Assembly (NCBI GenBank): GCA_963666995.1
Contig: OY762941.1
Coordinates: 3,844,001 to 3,908,000, forward strand
Direction of reading: 5' to 3'
From: Syntrophobacter sp963666995
Lineage (GTDB): Bacteria; Desulfobacterota; Syntrophobacteria; Syntrophobacterales; Syntrophobacteraceae
Length of the DNA stretch: 64,000 nucleotides
Position 1 is the first letter of the stretch, and each line of letters starts with the position of its first letter. The notes beneath the pieces were generated by a model. The model was not told the DNA's origin and searched no databases. It saw only the letters and a program-made list of their open reading frames with translations. Shown in pieces: positions 17,881-26,701 of the stretch. The position numbers and the translations under genes were made by a program.

Positions 17881-18714
17881 TTACCTTGCGGAACTTGCCA
17901 AAGCCAAATCCTTGGAACCGATGTAGGGAGGCAGATCCTCGGCGCTCAGTTTCTTTGCCAGTTTGCTGCGAAGTTTGATGATGGCCTTGGTGTGGATCTG
18001 CGATATTCGCGATTCGGTGTAACCGAGGGCTACGCCCACTTCCTTCATCGTCAGCTCTTCATAATAGTACAAAGACAGGACGAGTTGCTCCTTGGCCGAA
18101 AGGCTCTTGATCGATTCGGCAAGCTGCTGCTGAATCTCCCGGCGGTAGGCGCTCTGGAAGAGTTCTTCGGAGTCGGTCGCAAGAGTCCCTGATTCCCCGC
18201 CCTCGAGGAGCGTCTCATTGATGTTTTCAGGCACGAGGGAGATCCCCTTGATCTCATCGAGCAGCTTGTGGTACTCGCCTAACGATACACCCAATTCAGC
18301 GGCGATTTCTTCGTCGGATGGAGATCGCCCCAATCTTTGCTCGAGTTCGATGTGGGTCTTTTCCAGGGAATTGCTTTTCTGCCGCAGCGACCGCGGAACC
18401 CAGTCCATCGAACGGATCTCGTCGAGCATCGCCCCTCGAATGCGTATCTTCGCATAGAACTTGAAAGGAATGCCCTGCCTTGAATCATACTTGTCGACGG
18501 CGTCGATCAGTCCGATAATGCCGGCGCTGATGAGGTCATCGATGGGGACGTGGTCGGGCAGTCTCGAGAAAAGCCTTAGGGCCATGTGTTTGACCAGATC
18601 GCTGTGCTCAATGATGATCTGTTCCGTGGTTGCTCTGTCGGCTTCTTCAATCGAACAATCGCTTTCAATCCTTCCGGGCATCTGTGTCATCTCATCTTTT
18701 CCTGACTTGGTCAT
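17881..18714 (-). CDS. fliA: RNA polymerase sigma factor of the FliA/WhiG (sigma-28) family
   Basis: A 277-residue sigma-70 family factor. Region 2 is DLISAGIIGLIDAVDKYD with PFKFYAKIRIRGAMLDEIR, a FliA hallmark, then MDWVPRSLRQ. Region 3 is LGRSPSDEEIAAELGVS. Region 4 is LSAKEQLVLSLYYYEELT with a helix-turn-helix GVALGYTESRISQIH. FliA directs late flagellar genes in motile bacteria. Its ATG overlaps the stop of the FlhG-like gene by four bases (ATGA), so the pair is translationally coupled. No anti-sigma FlgM and no flagellar structural gene is in the window. Confidence 0.94.
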   Translation of the reverse strand: MTKSGKDEMTQMPGRIESDCSIEEADRATTEQIIIEHSDLVKHMALRLFSRLPDHVPIDDLISAGIIGLIDAVDKYDSRQGIPFKFYAKIRIRGAMLDEIRSMDWVPRSLRQKSNSLEKTHIELEQRLGRSPSDEEIAAELGVSLGEYHKLLDEIKGISLVPENINETLLEGGESGTLATDSEELFQSAYRREIQQQLAESIKSLSAKEQLVLSLYYYEELTMKEVGVALGYTESRISQIHTKAIIKLRSKLAKKLSAEDLPPYIGSKDLALASSAR

Positions 18715-19613
18715 ACACTGCGCAATCGTTTCCCAAAAAACTGAATGGTTCCCTGATTCGTATTCGGGGGCATCTTTTCGATGTTGCCTGTGATGAGCAT
18801 GAACGCGGCTGAGGAAGGAGACTCGGGGAAGGCTTCCAGTACCGGCCGCTGCTGTTTACCGGCTTCAGGGATGCACGGGTCGAAAGGGATGCTTCCCAGG
18901 TAATCGAGTGACAAACCGCCGGAAAGGTGATCGGCCGCCCTGCACAGGTTCGAGAAGATCTCCTTCCCCGTCTTCTTGCTGACCACCCCGTTGGCCAGGA
19001 TTTTGAAATGCCGCTCACGGTATTTTGAATAAAGACTCTCGATCAGGGCGCAGGCGCCCGAAATTGACGCGGGGTCGGCAGTGAGCACGATGATTTTCTC
19101 CTGGGCCGCCAAGTTGAAATAAAGAACCGAATCGGAGATGCCCGCGCTGGTATCGATCAACAAAACATCGATTTCCGTGTCGAGGTTATCGAGAGTCTCG
19201 AGGAGGATGAGCTTCTGTTCGTGGGTAAGTCTCGTGAACCCGCCGGTTCCCGAAACCATGGAGAGGATCCGGATATCGCCCGGTCCGCTTATCAGCATTT
19301 CATCGAGAGGCTTGTTTCCCTCCAGAACGTCGTTGATACCGTACTTCGGCGTCAATCCAAGCTGGGTATGGACGTTGGCGAGTCCCAAATCCCCATCGAT
19401 AACGAGGACTCTTTCGCCCAATCGGCTGAAGGCGACGGCCAGGTTGATGACGATGGTGCTCTTGCCCAGTCCGGTCCTGCCGCCGCTCACTGCGATTGTC
19501 CGGACCGGACAGCGGGATGTGAAAGGAGACTGAGAAGCGGACTTTGTGAATCTGCCCTCGGACTTTCTTCTCAGCCCTGATCTTCTCAATGGCCGTGGAT
19601 TGATCGTTCCCAT
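18711..19613 (-). CDS. flhG: FlhG/MinD-like P-loop ATPase with altered Walker A signature
   Basis: About 300 residues, MinD/ParA superfamily, FlhG (FleN/YlxH) branch. I chose the ATG at 19613 because AAGGAACC precedes it; the frame continues upstream to 19730 without a good site. Walker A reads SGGRTGLGKST where the family has SGKGGVGKT: the signature lysine aligns with arginine. Later motifs are normal: VLVIDGDLGLANVHTQLGL, then VLLIDTSAGISDSVLYF. FlhG controls flagellar number together with FlhF, which is not encoded here. The gene is coupled to the sigma factor downstream. A CATAAT box about 15 bases upstream of the ribosome-binding site is a possible -10 element. Confidence 0.88.
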   Translation of the reverse strand: MGTINPRPLRRSGLRRKSEGRFTKSASQSPFTSRCPVRTIAVSGGRTGLGKSTIVINLAVAFSRLGERVLVIDGDLGLANVHTQLGLTPKYGINDVLEGNKPLDEMLISGPGDIRILSMVSGTGGFTRLTHEQKLILLETLDNLDTEIDVLLIDTSAGISDSVLYFNLAAQEKIIVLTADPASISGACALIESLYSKYRERHFKILANGVVSKKTGKEIFSNLCRAADHLSGGLSLDYLGSIPFDPCIPEAGKQQRPVLEAFPESPSSAAFMLITGNIEKMPPNTNQGTIQFFGKRLRSV

Positions 19614-20353
19614 GGTTCCTTCCCAAAAGAGACAATTATGCCCCACCAGTCTGAGCTTCAACGAATCGACCGAAATAACTCGGACTTTGTCATTGGGGTT
19701 GCATGTTCTGTATTTCACGCTGCGTGCCAATACCTATGAGGCCGGAGGGAAATCATGGGGGTTTTATGATGAAACTTTTTTAAGGAATTCAAGGAGAAGC
19801 CAGGCTCAGGAGAACGCCGAATCCCGCGCGGCTGCGCCGGACATCGGTTTCCCGGCGAAGAGCCGGCCCGATATGCACTTGGCGCATGGTCGCAGTCGAC
19901 GCACTCCTTGGAAGTGCCTCCGGCTGTGTCTCGCCGTGACAGACATCGTAAAGGGGGTGCCTCGGGGAGTCGAAATGAGAAGGGGATAAAAGCACCCCGG
20001 AATGAGCCAAAATCAAATAGTGGGACTAACAGGGCGATTACGGCCGGTTGTAATAAATCGGAGAATTGGAATGAATTGATAAGGGGATTTAAGAGAAGAA
20101 ATTCGAGGCTGGTCGGTGCCGGGGACAGCGTCAGAGATTTGACGTAGTCAATATTTTGACGATCTTGAATCCATGTCCGGTTGCCGCTTCCTCAGTCTAT
20201 CAAACCGTCAAACCGCCGATGGGTGCATCCGGCGCGAGTGTCAAAATTCCGACATCCATGGGGGGAGTTGCCTACCCGGATCGAGGAACGTTCATCATCA
20301 GACACGGCCGCGAACTGCCCGCGATGCTGAAGAAGGCGAGGGGAGTCCGGCGG
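19614..20353. other. Intergenic stretch without recognisable gene
   Basis: About 740 bp between nusB and flhG. In many relatives flhA/flhF lies upstream of flhG, but no fragment of either is detectable here. Reading frames are short and lack family features. Confidence 0.5.
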
Positions 20354-20809
20354 CTATGCCCCCTCGGGACTTCGGGCTCGGAGTTCAAGGTTCAGTTTGG
20401 GCAGGATGTGATCGAGGATACCGTTAATGAAAGCCCCCGACTCGAGGTTGCCGAATGCTTTCCCCATGTCGATGGCTTCGTTTATTGAGACTTTCGGAGG
20501 GATATCGGGGCAAAAAAGCATTTCAAAAATGGCGATTCTCAAAATGTTCCGGTCAACGATCGACATGCGGGCCAGCCGCCAGTGTTCCGACGCGGAGACG
20601 ATCAAACGATCGATTTCGGACCGATGGAGATTGACCCCCGTGACGATTTCCTCCGCGAACGGACGCACCTCAAACGGCACGTGGCCCTCCTCCCCGTCCT
20701 CGAAGAGCCGGTAGTAGAGGGCTATCGCCTCTCCCGGAGCCTGATCGGTCATTTCCATCTGAAAGAGTATCTGGAGAGCAATCTCGCGGGAACGTCTGCG
20801 CTGACCCAT
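20354..20809 (-). CDS. nusB: Transcription antitermination factor NusB
   Basis: A 151-residue all-helical protein. RRRSREIALQILFQME at the N-terminus, the central SIVDRNILRIAIFEML and KVSINEAIDMGKAFGN are diagnostic of NusB. It binds boxA RNA with S10 (NusE) in rRNA antitermination. It is the last gene of the rib block, about 160 bp after ribH, the arrangement found in many bacteria. Confidence 0.97.
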   Translation of the reverse strand: MGQRRRSREIALQILFQMEMTDQAPGEAIALYYRLFEDGEEGHVPFEVRPFAEEIVTGVNLHRSEIDRLIVSASEHWRLARMSIVDRNILRIAIFEMLFCPDIPPKVSINEAIDMGKAFGNLESGAFINGILDHILPKLNLELRARSPEGA

Positions 20810-20972
20810 CTTAAATTTTCACCCGTAACAAATCGATCCCCAACGGGCGGCCCTGGCGGGCCCCCGGGTTTCTTGGCCGATGCTTGAGCGGAGACGCTTC
20901 GCACTGAGTTGCGATCATCCAAAAAAACCTGTCTGGAAGCAACCCTGTGTCGAAGAAACCCCTTCAGCCCCT

Positions 20973-21437
20973 CTAAGCCATCTGTTTTATGAGATTGGCC
21001 ATTTCAATGGCGGCTATGGCGGCGTCCCATCCCTTGTTGCCGGATTTGGAACCGGCCCTTTCGATGGCCTGTTCCAGGGTGTCCGTGGTGAGTACGCCGA
21101 AGGAAATGGGAACGCCCGCTTCGAGGCCCACGTTGGCAATCCCCTTGGAGACTTCGTTGGCCACGTAATCGAAATGGGGAGTCGAACCGCGAATCACCGC
21201 TCCCAGGCAGATTACCGCGTCGTAGCGGCCCGTACCGGCCGCTTTTTTTGCCAGGAGCGGGATCTCGAAGGCGCCCGGGACCTTGAACACGTCAATGCTG
21301 TCCTCATCGGCGCCGCTTCGCTTCAATGCGTCAAGGGCGCCTCCCAGGAGGCGCTCCCCGATGAAGTCGTTGAATCGGCTGACGATGATTCCAAACTTAA
21401 GTCCTTGAGCCAGGAGTTTCCCTTCATAGATTTTCAT
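20973..21437 (-). CDS. ribH: 6,7-dimethyl-8-ribityllumazine synthase
   Basis: A 154-residue lumazine synthase, which condenses 5-amino-6-ribitylamino-uracil with dihydroxybutanone phosphate. Motifs: GIIVSRFNDFIGERLL, VPGAFEIPLLAKK, CLGAVIRGSTPHFDYVANE and GVLTTDTLEQAIER. The start overlaps the ribBA coding end by 14 bases, so translation is probably coupled. Confidence 0.97.
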   Translation of the reverse strand: MKIYEGKLLAQGLKFGIIVSRFNDFIGERLLGGALDALKRSGADEDSIDVFKVPGAFEIPLLAKKAAGTGRYDAVICLGAVIRGSTPHFDYVANEVSKGIANVGLEAGVPISFGVLTTDTLEQAIERAGSKSGNKGWDAAIAAIEMANLIKQMA

Positions 21438-22662
21438 TTTGGTCTTCCTTTTCCAGAACGCAGCTCAAAATATGACCCATCTTGGCGCACTTCGTGCTCA
21501 AATACTTGATGTTGTTTTCGTTGGGCGGGATCTCGAGCGGGACCCTGCCCGTGACGGTGATCCCGTAGCCCTGAAGCCCGACGATCTTCTTGGGATTGTT
21601 GGTCATGAGGCGCATCTTTTTGATGCCCAAATCCACGAGCATCTGGGCGCCTATGCCGTAGTCGCGAAGGTCGGGCTGGAAGCCGAGCACCCGATTCGCT
21701 TCGACCGTATCATAGCCCTTTTCCTGAAGCGCGTAGGCCTTGATCTTGTTCACGATGCCGATTCCACGCCCTTCGTGATTCCGCATGTAAAGGACGACAC
21801 CCTTTCCTTCTTTTGAAATCTGAGCCAGGGCAGACCTCAACTGTCCTCCGCAGTCACACCGAAGAGAACCGAAGACATCGCCGGTGAGGCACTCTGAATG
21901 CACCCTGACCAATACCTCATCTTCCGGCTGAATGTCTCCTTTTACGAGCGCCAGATGACAGTATTCATCTATTTCATTGGTATAGGCGATGACCTTGAAT
22001 TCCCCACCGTAGGAGGTCGGAAGGTTGGCCGTCGCGGCCCTGTGGACGAAGATCTCATTTTGCATCCGGTACTTAATGACATCGGCGACCGTTACGACCT
22101 TTATGTCGTGCTCTCTGGAGAACTCCTCGAGGTCGGGCATCCGGGCCATCGTGCCGTCGTCCTTCATAACTTCACAGATGACTCCCGCGGGTTTCATGCC
22201 CGCGAGACGGGATAAATCCACGGAACCTTCGGTTTGTCCCGTCCTGACAAGCACACCCCCGTTTTTGGCCCGAAGGGGGAATACATGTCCCGGGCTCACT
22301 ACGTCTTCCGGCTTCACGTTGTCGGCAATGGCGGTAAAGATGGTGTGTGCCCGGTCAGCGGCGCTGATTCCCGTCGTAACGCCTTTTCTGGCCTCTATCG
22401 ATACGGTGAACGCGGTCTGGAACTGGGACGAATTGTGTGTGACCATCATGGGAAGGTGCAGACGGTCGACCAGCTCCGGTGTCAGGGAAAGACATATCAG
22501 TCCCCGGCCATATTTGGCCATGAAGTTGATCGCTTCGGGGGTCACTTTTTCAGCGGCCATGCAAAGGTCCCCTTCGTTCTCGCGATCCTCGTCATCCACT
22601 AGGATAACCATTTTCCCCTGGCGGATATCTTCCAACGCTTCAGGGATGGTTGCGCAAGGCAT
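21424..22662 (-). CDS. ribBA: Bifunctional dihydroxybutanone-phosphate synthase / GTP cyclohydrolase II
   Basis: A 412-residue fusion. The N-terminal RibB half has VDDEDRENEGDL and THNSSQFQTAFTVSIEARKG. The C-terminal RibA half has the zinc motif CLTGDVFGSLRCDCGGQL, then NHEGRGIGIVNKIKAY and DLRDYGIGAQML. It supplies both precursors of riboflavin. Unlike FMN-riboswitch-controlled rib genes, no RFN-type leader is visible upstream (22663-22829). The gene lies between ribE and ribH. Confidence 0.97.
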   Translation of the reverse strand: MPCATIPEALEDIRQGKMVILVDDEDRENEGDLCMAAEKVTPEAINFMAKYGRGLICLSLTPELVDRLHLPMMVTHNSSQFQTAFTVSIEARKGVTTGISAADRAHTIFTAIADNVKPEDVVSPGHVFPLRAKNGGVLVRTGQTEGSVDLSRLAGMKPAGVICEVMKDDGTMARMPDLEEFSREHDIKVVTVADVIKYRMQNEIFVHRAATANLPTSYGGEFKVIAYTNEIDEYCHLALVKGDIQPEDEVLVRVHSECLTGDVFGSLRCDCGGQLRSALAQISKEGKGVVLYMRNHEGRGIGIVNKIKAYALQEKGYDTVEANRVLGFQPDLRDYGIGAQMLVDLGIKKMRLMTNNPKKIVGLQGYGITVTGRVPLEIPPNENNIKYLSTKCAKMGHILSCVLEKEDQNENL

Positions 22663-22829
22663 CAGACTAACTCCTCTTCAAAAAAATCGTTGTCTCCACA
22701 GGAATTTCGGATTTGTTTATAACATCGGCATCGATCATTCTCAAGTTCGCGAGGGCCTTATGGCCCAACCATTTTGGGCCGGTCTTCGCACAAATGACCC
22801 GCGGCCCGTGCCGGTACCCGAAAGCAAGG

Positions 22830-23492
22830 TCAAATGAATCCGTGCTTTCGAAGGAAATTATCGTCAATCCGGCTTGCCTGCTTCGTATCATCGGTCCCGG
22901 ACGACCAGCCGCTCAGCATGCTTTCGACATATTTTGCAATAACATCGGTTTCAATGTTTACCTCCTCGCCCGCCTGGAGTTCCGCGATGGTCGTCTGAGC
23001 CGCGGTGTGCGGGACGATGTTCACGTCGAACCGGCCCGAGGAACAGCCGTTGACGGTGAGGCTTATGCCGTTCATGCCGATGGATCCCTTGGCAACGACG
23101 TAGCGTGACAGCTCATCCGGAATCCCGAAAAAAAGCCTCCATGAACGCCCCTCCCGCAAACGCTCCCTGAGGACTCCGATTCCATCCACGTGGCCGCTCA
23201 TGATATGTCCCCCGAGGCGGTCCCCCAGGCGAAGGGCGCGCTCCAGGTTGATGCGCTTCCCGGGCGGTTTGCGGGTCAGAGTCGTCTGGCTGAGGGTCTC
23301 CGCGGACACGTCGGCGCTGAAGGTGTTTGCCTGAAACGAAACCACCGTCAGGCAGGCGCCATCTACCGCGATGCTTTCTCCGACCTCGATCTGATGCATT
23401 TCGTATTCCGGCCGGATAACGATCCTCGAGTCCGGCCCGTGCTGTTCGATTCGCAACAAAACTCCAGTTCCTTCAATAAGACCGGTGAACAT
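22830..23492 (-). CDS. ribE: Riboflavin synthase, alpha chain type
   Basis: A 220-residue protein made of two related lumazine-binding repeats. The first begins MFTGLIEGTGVLL with VDGACLTVV. The second has GGHIMSGHVDGIG and GISLTVNG. It dismutates two lumazines into riboflavin and the pyrimidine. It follows ribD by about 20 bp. The last ~20 residues (after ESMLSGW) are a charged tail of no known importance. Confidence 0.97.
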   Translation of the reverse strand: MFTGLIEGTGVLLRIEQHGPDSRIVIRPEYEMHQIEVGESIAVDGACLTVVSFQANTFSADVSAETLSQTTLTRKPPGKRINLERALRLGDRLGGHIMSGHVDGIGVLRERLREGRSWRLFFGIPDELSRYVVAKGSIGMNGISLTVNGCSSGRFDVNIVPHTAAQTTIAELQAGEEVNIETDVIAKYVESMLSGWSSGTDDTKQASRIDDNFLRKHGFI

Positions 23493-23511
23493 CGCATTCC
23501 CCCTGGACCGC

Positions 23512-24648
23512 TCACCACGGATTCCGGTTAAATCTCCCCAAGAGCAGGACGTCGCCGCCGAAGCGCTTCACCCGCACATCGTAAACCTCCACGGCCTCGG
23601 AGATCAATCCTTTCGTCCGGCCCCTGACCATCGGGACCCCGTTGGGGTCCCCGAGGATTTTCGGAGCGTAGAAGAAACAGAAATCATCCGCCAGATGATT
23701 GTCGATGAATTCTCCCAAGACCGATGCCCCGCCTTCGACCAGGAGGCTCGTCAACTGCCGGGCTCCCAGTTCGGCCAGGAGCGAGGGCAGATGGATTTTT
23801 CGCTCTTGTGAAGGCATTCGCAGCACGTCGGCTCCCGCTTCTTTCAGGCGCCGCTCCTTCTCGGAGGACGCGGCTTCTGCGCAGGCGATCCAAAGCGGGA
23901 CCTTATCCGCCGTGCGGACGAGCCGGCTGTCCGGCGGGCATCTTAAATGCGTATCGAGGAGTATGCGCACGGGTTGGCGGCATGCGGGCTTCGCTCCTGA
24001 CCTTGCGGTGAGGAGCGGGTCATCGGCGAGCGCCGTGCCGATTCCGATCAGCACGGCGTCGAGAGCGGATCTCAGGTGATGTGCGAATTTTCGGGACCGG
24101 TCATTGCTGATCCATTTCGAATCGCCTGTCGAAGAGGCGATAAAACCGTCCAGGGTGGCCGCTGCCTTCAGGGTCACATGAGGAAGGCCCGTTGACACAT
24201 ATTTTATGAATGCCTGGTTGAGCATGCGGCATTCCGGTTCCAGCAGGCCGGTTTGAACCGCCAGACCCTGCTGGCGCAAAAATTCGGCTCCGCCGCCTTT
24301 CACCCCGGGATTGGGGTCGGGCATTCCGATAACGACCTTCGATACGCCCGAATCCAGGACGGCCTGTGTGCATGGAGGTGTTCTGCCATGGTGATTGCAG
24401 GGCTCCAGCGTAACATACAGTGTCGCCCCCCTGGCACGGTCCGCGGCCTCCCTCAAGGCGACGACCTCGGCATGAGGGCCGCCGACGTACTCATGAAATC
24501 CCTCTCCGGCAACGACCTCTTCCTGCACCACGACCGCTCCCACCATCGGGTTGGGGCTCGTGCGGCCCGCTCCCCTGGCGGCAAGACGGAGAGCCCGTCT
24601 CATGAAATGCCGGTCTTTGGAGTCTGTCGAGGAGGTCCCGTGATTCAT
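23512..24648 (-). CDS. ribD: Bifunctional diaminohydroxyphosphoribosylaminopyrimidine deaminase / reductase
   Basis: A 378-residue fusion. The N-terminal deaminase has TSPNPMVGAVVV, the zinc ligand histidine in GGPHAEVVAL and the PCNHHGRTPPC motif. The C-terminal reductase has VTLKAAATLDGFIAS and LLVEGGASVLGEFI. It carries out the second and third steps of riboflavin synthesis. It opens the rib section of the block, with about 130 bp between it and glyA. Confidence 0.97.
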   Translation of the reverse strand: MNHGTSSTDSKDRHFMRRALRLAARGAGRTSPNPMVGAVVVQEEVVAGEGFHEYVGGPHAEVVALREAADRARGATLYVTLEPCNHHGRTPPCTQAVLDSGVSKVVIGMPDPNPGVKGGGAEFLRQQGLAVQTGLLEPECRMLNQAFIKYVSTGLPHVTLKAAATLDGFIASSTGDSKWISNDRSRKFAHHLRSALDAVLIGIGTALADDPLLTARSGAKPACRQPVRILLDTHLRCPPDSRLVRTADKVPLWIACAEAASSEKERRLKEAGADVLRMPSQERKIHLPSLLAELGARQLTSLLVEGGASVLGEFIDNHLADDFCFFYAPKILGDPNGVPMVRGRTKGLISEAVEVYDVRVKRFGGDVLLLGRFNRNPW

Positions 24649-24778
24649 GGCAAGAAAACTTCAGTCTTTGTGAGGCATCCGGGAAGAAAGCCCGGGTATG
24701 TCGTCTCGATCCGGGTAAATGCCTCTTGGCCGCATCCGCAGCGGCCCGGGAGAATCGCAAATGCCGGTCTCGGCCGTT

Positions 24779-26017
24779 TCATCCGGCGAAGAGCGGAAAG
24801 GAAGAGCAGAATTCCGCCACCTCGTCCTTCAACTTCAGCAGCGCCTTTTCATCGCCTGCGGACCGGAGCGCGCGGTGCATGAACATCGCGACCACTTTCA
24901 TGTGCTCCGGCAGCATGCCCCTCGTTGTGATGGCCGGTGTTCCAATTCGAATTCCGCTGGTGATCTGAGGTTTCTGCAAATCGAAAGGAATGGAATTCTT
25001 GTTCACGGTGATGCCGGCCGTATCGAGGGTTTCTTCGGCCAGCCTGCCGGTCATGCCTTTGGGGGTCAGGTCGACGAGCACCATATGAGTGTCGGTCCCT
25101 CCGGATACCAGACGGTAATCCAGTTCCAGGAGTCCGTGGGCAAGCTCTTTGCTGTTGGCGAGAATCCGCTTCTGATATTCCTTGAACGAAGGCTCGAGAG
25201 CTTCCTTGAATGCCACGGCCTTCGCGGCGATCACGTGCATCAGGGGACCCCCCTGTATGCCGGGGAAAATCTGGCTGTCCAGCATCTTGCTGTAGGAGGC
25301 GTGCGACAGGATCAACCCTCCCCGGGGGCCTCTCAGCGTCTTGTGAGTGGTCGAGGTCACAAAATCCGCATCGGGAACGGGATTCGGGTGAAGGTCGGCG
25401 CTGACCAGACCCGCGATGTGGGCCATGTCCACCAGGAGGTATGCTGCGACTTCCTTGGCGATTTGCCTGAAGCGCACAAAATCGATGGTGCGGGGGTAAG
25501 CGCTTGCCCCCGCGATGATCAGCTTGGGCCGATGCTCGCGCGCGAGTTGCGAGACCATGTCGTAATCGATCTGTTCGGTGTCCCGCCTTAGGCCGTATGA
25601 GACCACGTGAAAGAGCTTTCCGGAAAAGCTCACCGGGCTGCCGTGGGTGAGATGCCCTCCCTGGCGCAGATCCATGCCGAGGATGGTGTCCCCCGGCTGG
25701 AGAACGGCGAAGAATACGGCCATATTGGCCTGTGATCCGGAATGAGGCTGGACGTTCGCGTATTGGGCGTGGAAGAGTTTCTTTGCTCTTTCCAGGGCCA
25801 GTTTTTCAGCCGTGTCCACGTATTCACAGCCGCCGTAGTATCTCTTCCCCGGATACCCTTCGGCATATTTGTTGGTCAGGACGGACCCCTGGGCTTCCAG
25901 GACGGCGTTGCTGACAATATTTTCCGAGGCGATGAGTTCCAGCCTCCCTCTCTGTCGTTCTTCCTCCTCGCGGATGACTTCAGCAATTTCAGGATCGACG
26001 GCCTCGAGCTGGGACAT
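24779..26017 (-). CDS. glyA: Serine hydroxymethyltransferase
   Basis: A 412-residue PLP enzyme converting serine and tetrahydrofolate to glycine and methylene-tetrahydrofolate. Motifs: RGRLELIASENIVSNAVLEA, YGGCEYVDTAEKLA, VDMAHIAGLVSA and the PLP lysine in TSTTHKTLRGPRGG. The ATG at 26017 gives the usual family length and follows an AAAGGGAAGG stretch. The frame stays open upstream to 26137, but the extra 40 residues do not resemble the family. An ATG at 26032 is an alternative. Confidence 0.96.
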   Translation of the reverse strand: MSQLEAVDPEIAEVIREEEERQRGRLELIASENIVSNAVLEAQGSVLTNKYAEGYPGKRYYGGCEYVDTAEKLALERAKKLFHAQYANVQPHSGSQANMAVFFAVLQPGDTILGMDLRQGGHLTHGSPVSFSGKLFHVVSYGLRRDTEQIDYDMVSQLAREHRPKLIIAGASAYPRTIDFVRFRQIAKEVAAYLLVDMAHIAGLVSADLHPNPVPDADFVTSTTHKTLRGPRGGLILSHASYSKMLDSQIFPGIQGGPLMHVIAAKAVAFKEALEPSFKEYQKRILANSKELAHGLLELDYRLVSGGTDTHMVLVDLTPKGMTGRLAEETLDTAGITVNKNSIPFDLQKPQITSGIRIGTPAITTRGMLPEHMKVVAMFMHRALRSAGDEKALLKLKDEVAEFCSSFPLFAG

Positions 26018-26218
26018 GTCCTTCCCTTTCATAGCACTCTGTCGTGAGTAACAGGCGCGGCAAATCACTTCCGAACTTGACACTGAGAGAGCGTTGGATT
26101 CCTGACTGGCCATAACCGGCAGGACACAAACGTTCACTTTCTTCTTCTTAACTTGAAACCGTTCGAATGCACAGGGACATTCGACCGATTCGAAAACCGC
26201 CGGAGCCCGGCGGTGTCT

Positions 26219-26659
26219 TCATCCACCTGTTAGCGAATCGATCAACTCCACCCGCCGTTGATGCCGTCCGCCTTCAAAAGGTTCTCCAAGCCAGACCTCG
26301 ATGATTTCGAAAGCGAGATCCCGGCCGGTGAACCGCCCCCCGAGGCATAGGATGTTGCTGTCGTTATGGCGGCGGCTCATCTTGGCTCCGTATGGTTCAC
26401 ACGCGAGAACCGCCCGAGCGCCGCGGATGCGGTTGGCGGTCATGGACATGCCAATGCCGCTCCCGCAGACCAGAACCCCCCGATCGGCTTCACTTCGTGC
26501 GACGGCCCCGGCGACTTTCACCGCGTACTCGGGATAATCGACCGATTGGAGATCGTGAGTCCCGATGTCTTCCACCTGGTGGCCGAGGCCTCTCAGAAAA
26601 GCCACGACCTCTTCCTTGAGTTCGAAGCCGCCGTGATCGCTTCCCACAATGATTCGCAT
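26219..26659 (-). CDS. rpiB: Ribose-5-phosphate isomerase B
   Basis: A 146-residue RpiB/LacAB family isomerase interconverting ribose-5-phosphate and ribulose-5-phosphate. GSDHGGFELKE and DYPEYA form the N-terminal site, VLVCGSGIGMSMTANRIRG holds the catalytic cysteine, and RRHNDSNILCLGGR the phosphate site. It lies 42 bp after fabF. Ribulose-5-phosphate is the substrate of the RibB half of RibBA, which makes its place in this block sensible. Confidence 0.96.
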   Translation of the reverse strand: MRIIVGSDHGGFELKEEVVAFLRGLGHQVEDIGTHDLQSVDYPEYAVKVAGAVARSEADRGVLVCGSGIGMSMTANRIRGARAVLACEPYGAKMSRRHNDSNILCLGGRFTGRDLAFEIIEVWLGEPFEGGRHQRRVELIDSLTGG

Positions 26660-26701
26660 ATCTTCCTGCCCGACGCTGCAAACAGCCTTGCGTTCCGCGG
26701 A

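Noticed and set aside
22667..22891. Short minus-strand frame between ribE and ribBA
   Set aside because: Overlaps the end of ribE and has no conserved features; more likely an untranslated gap.
22663..24778. FMN riboswitch near the rib genes
   Set aside because: No conserved RFN core was recognised in the gaps before ribD, ribE or ribBA.
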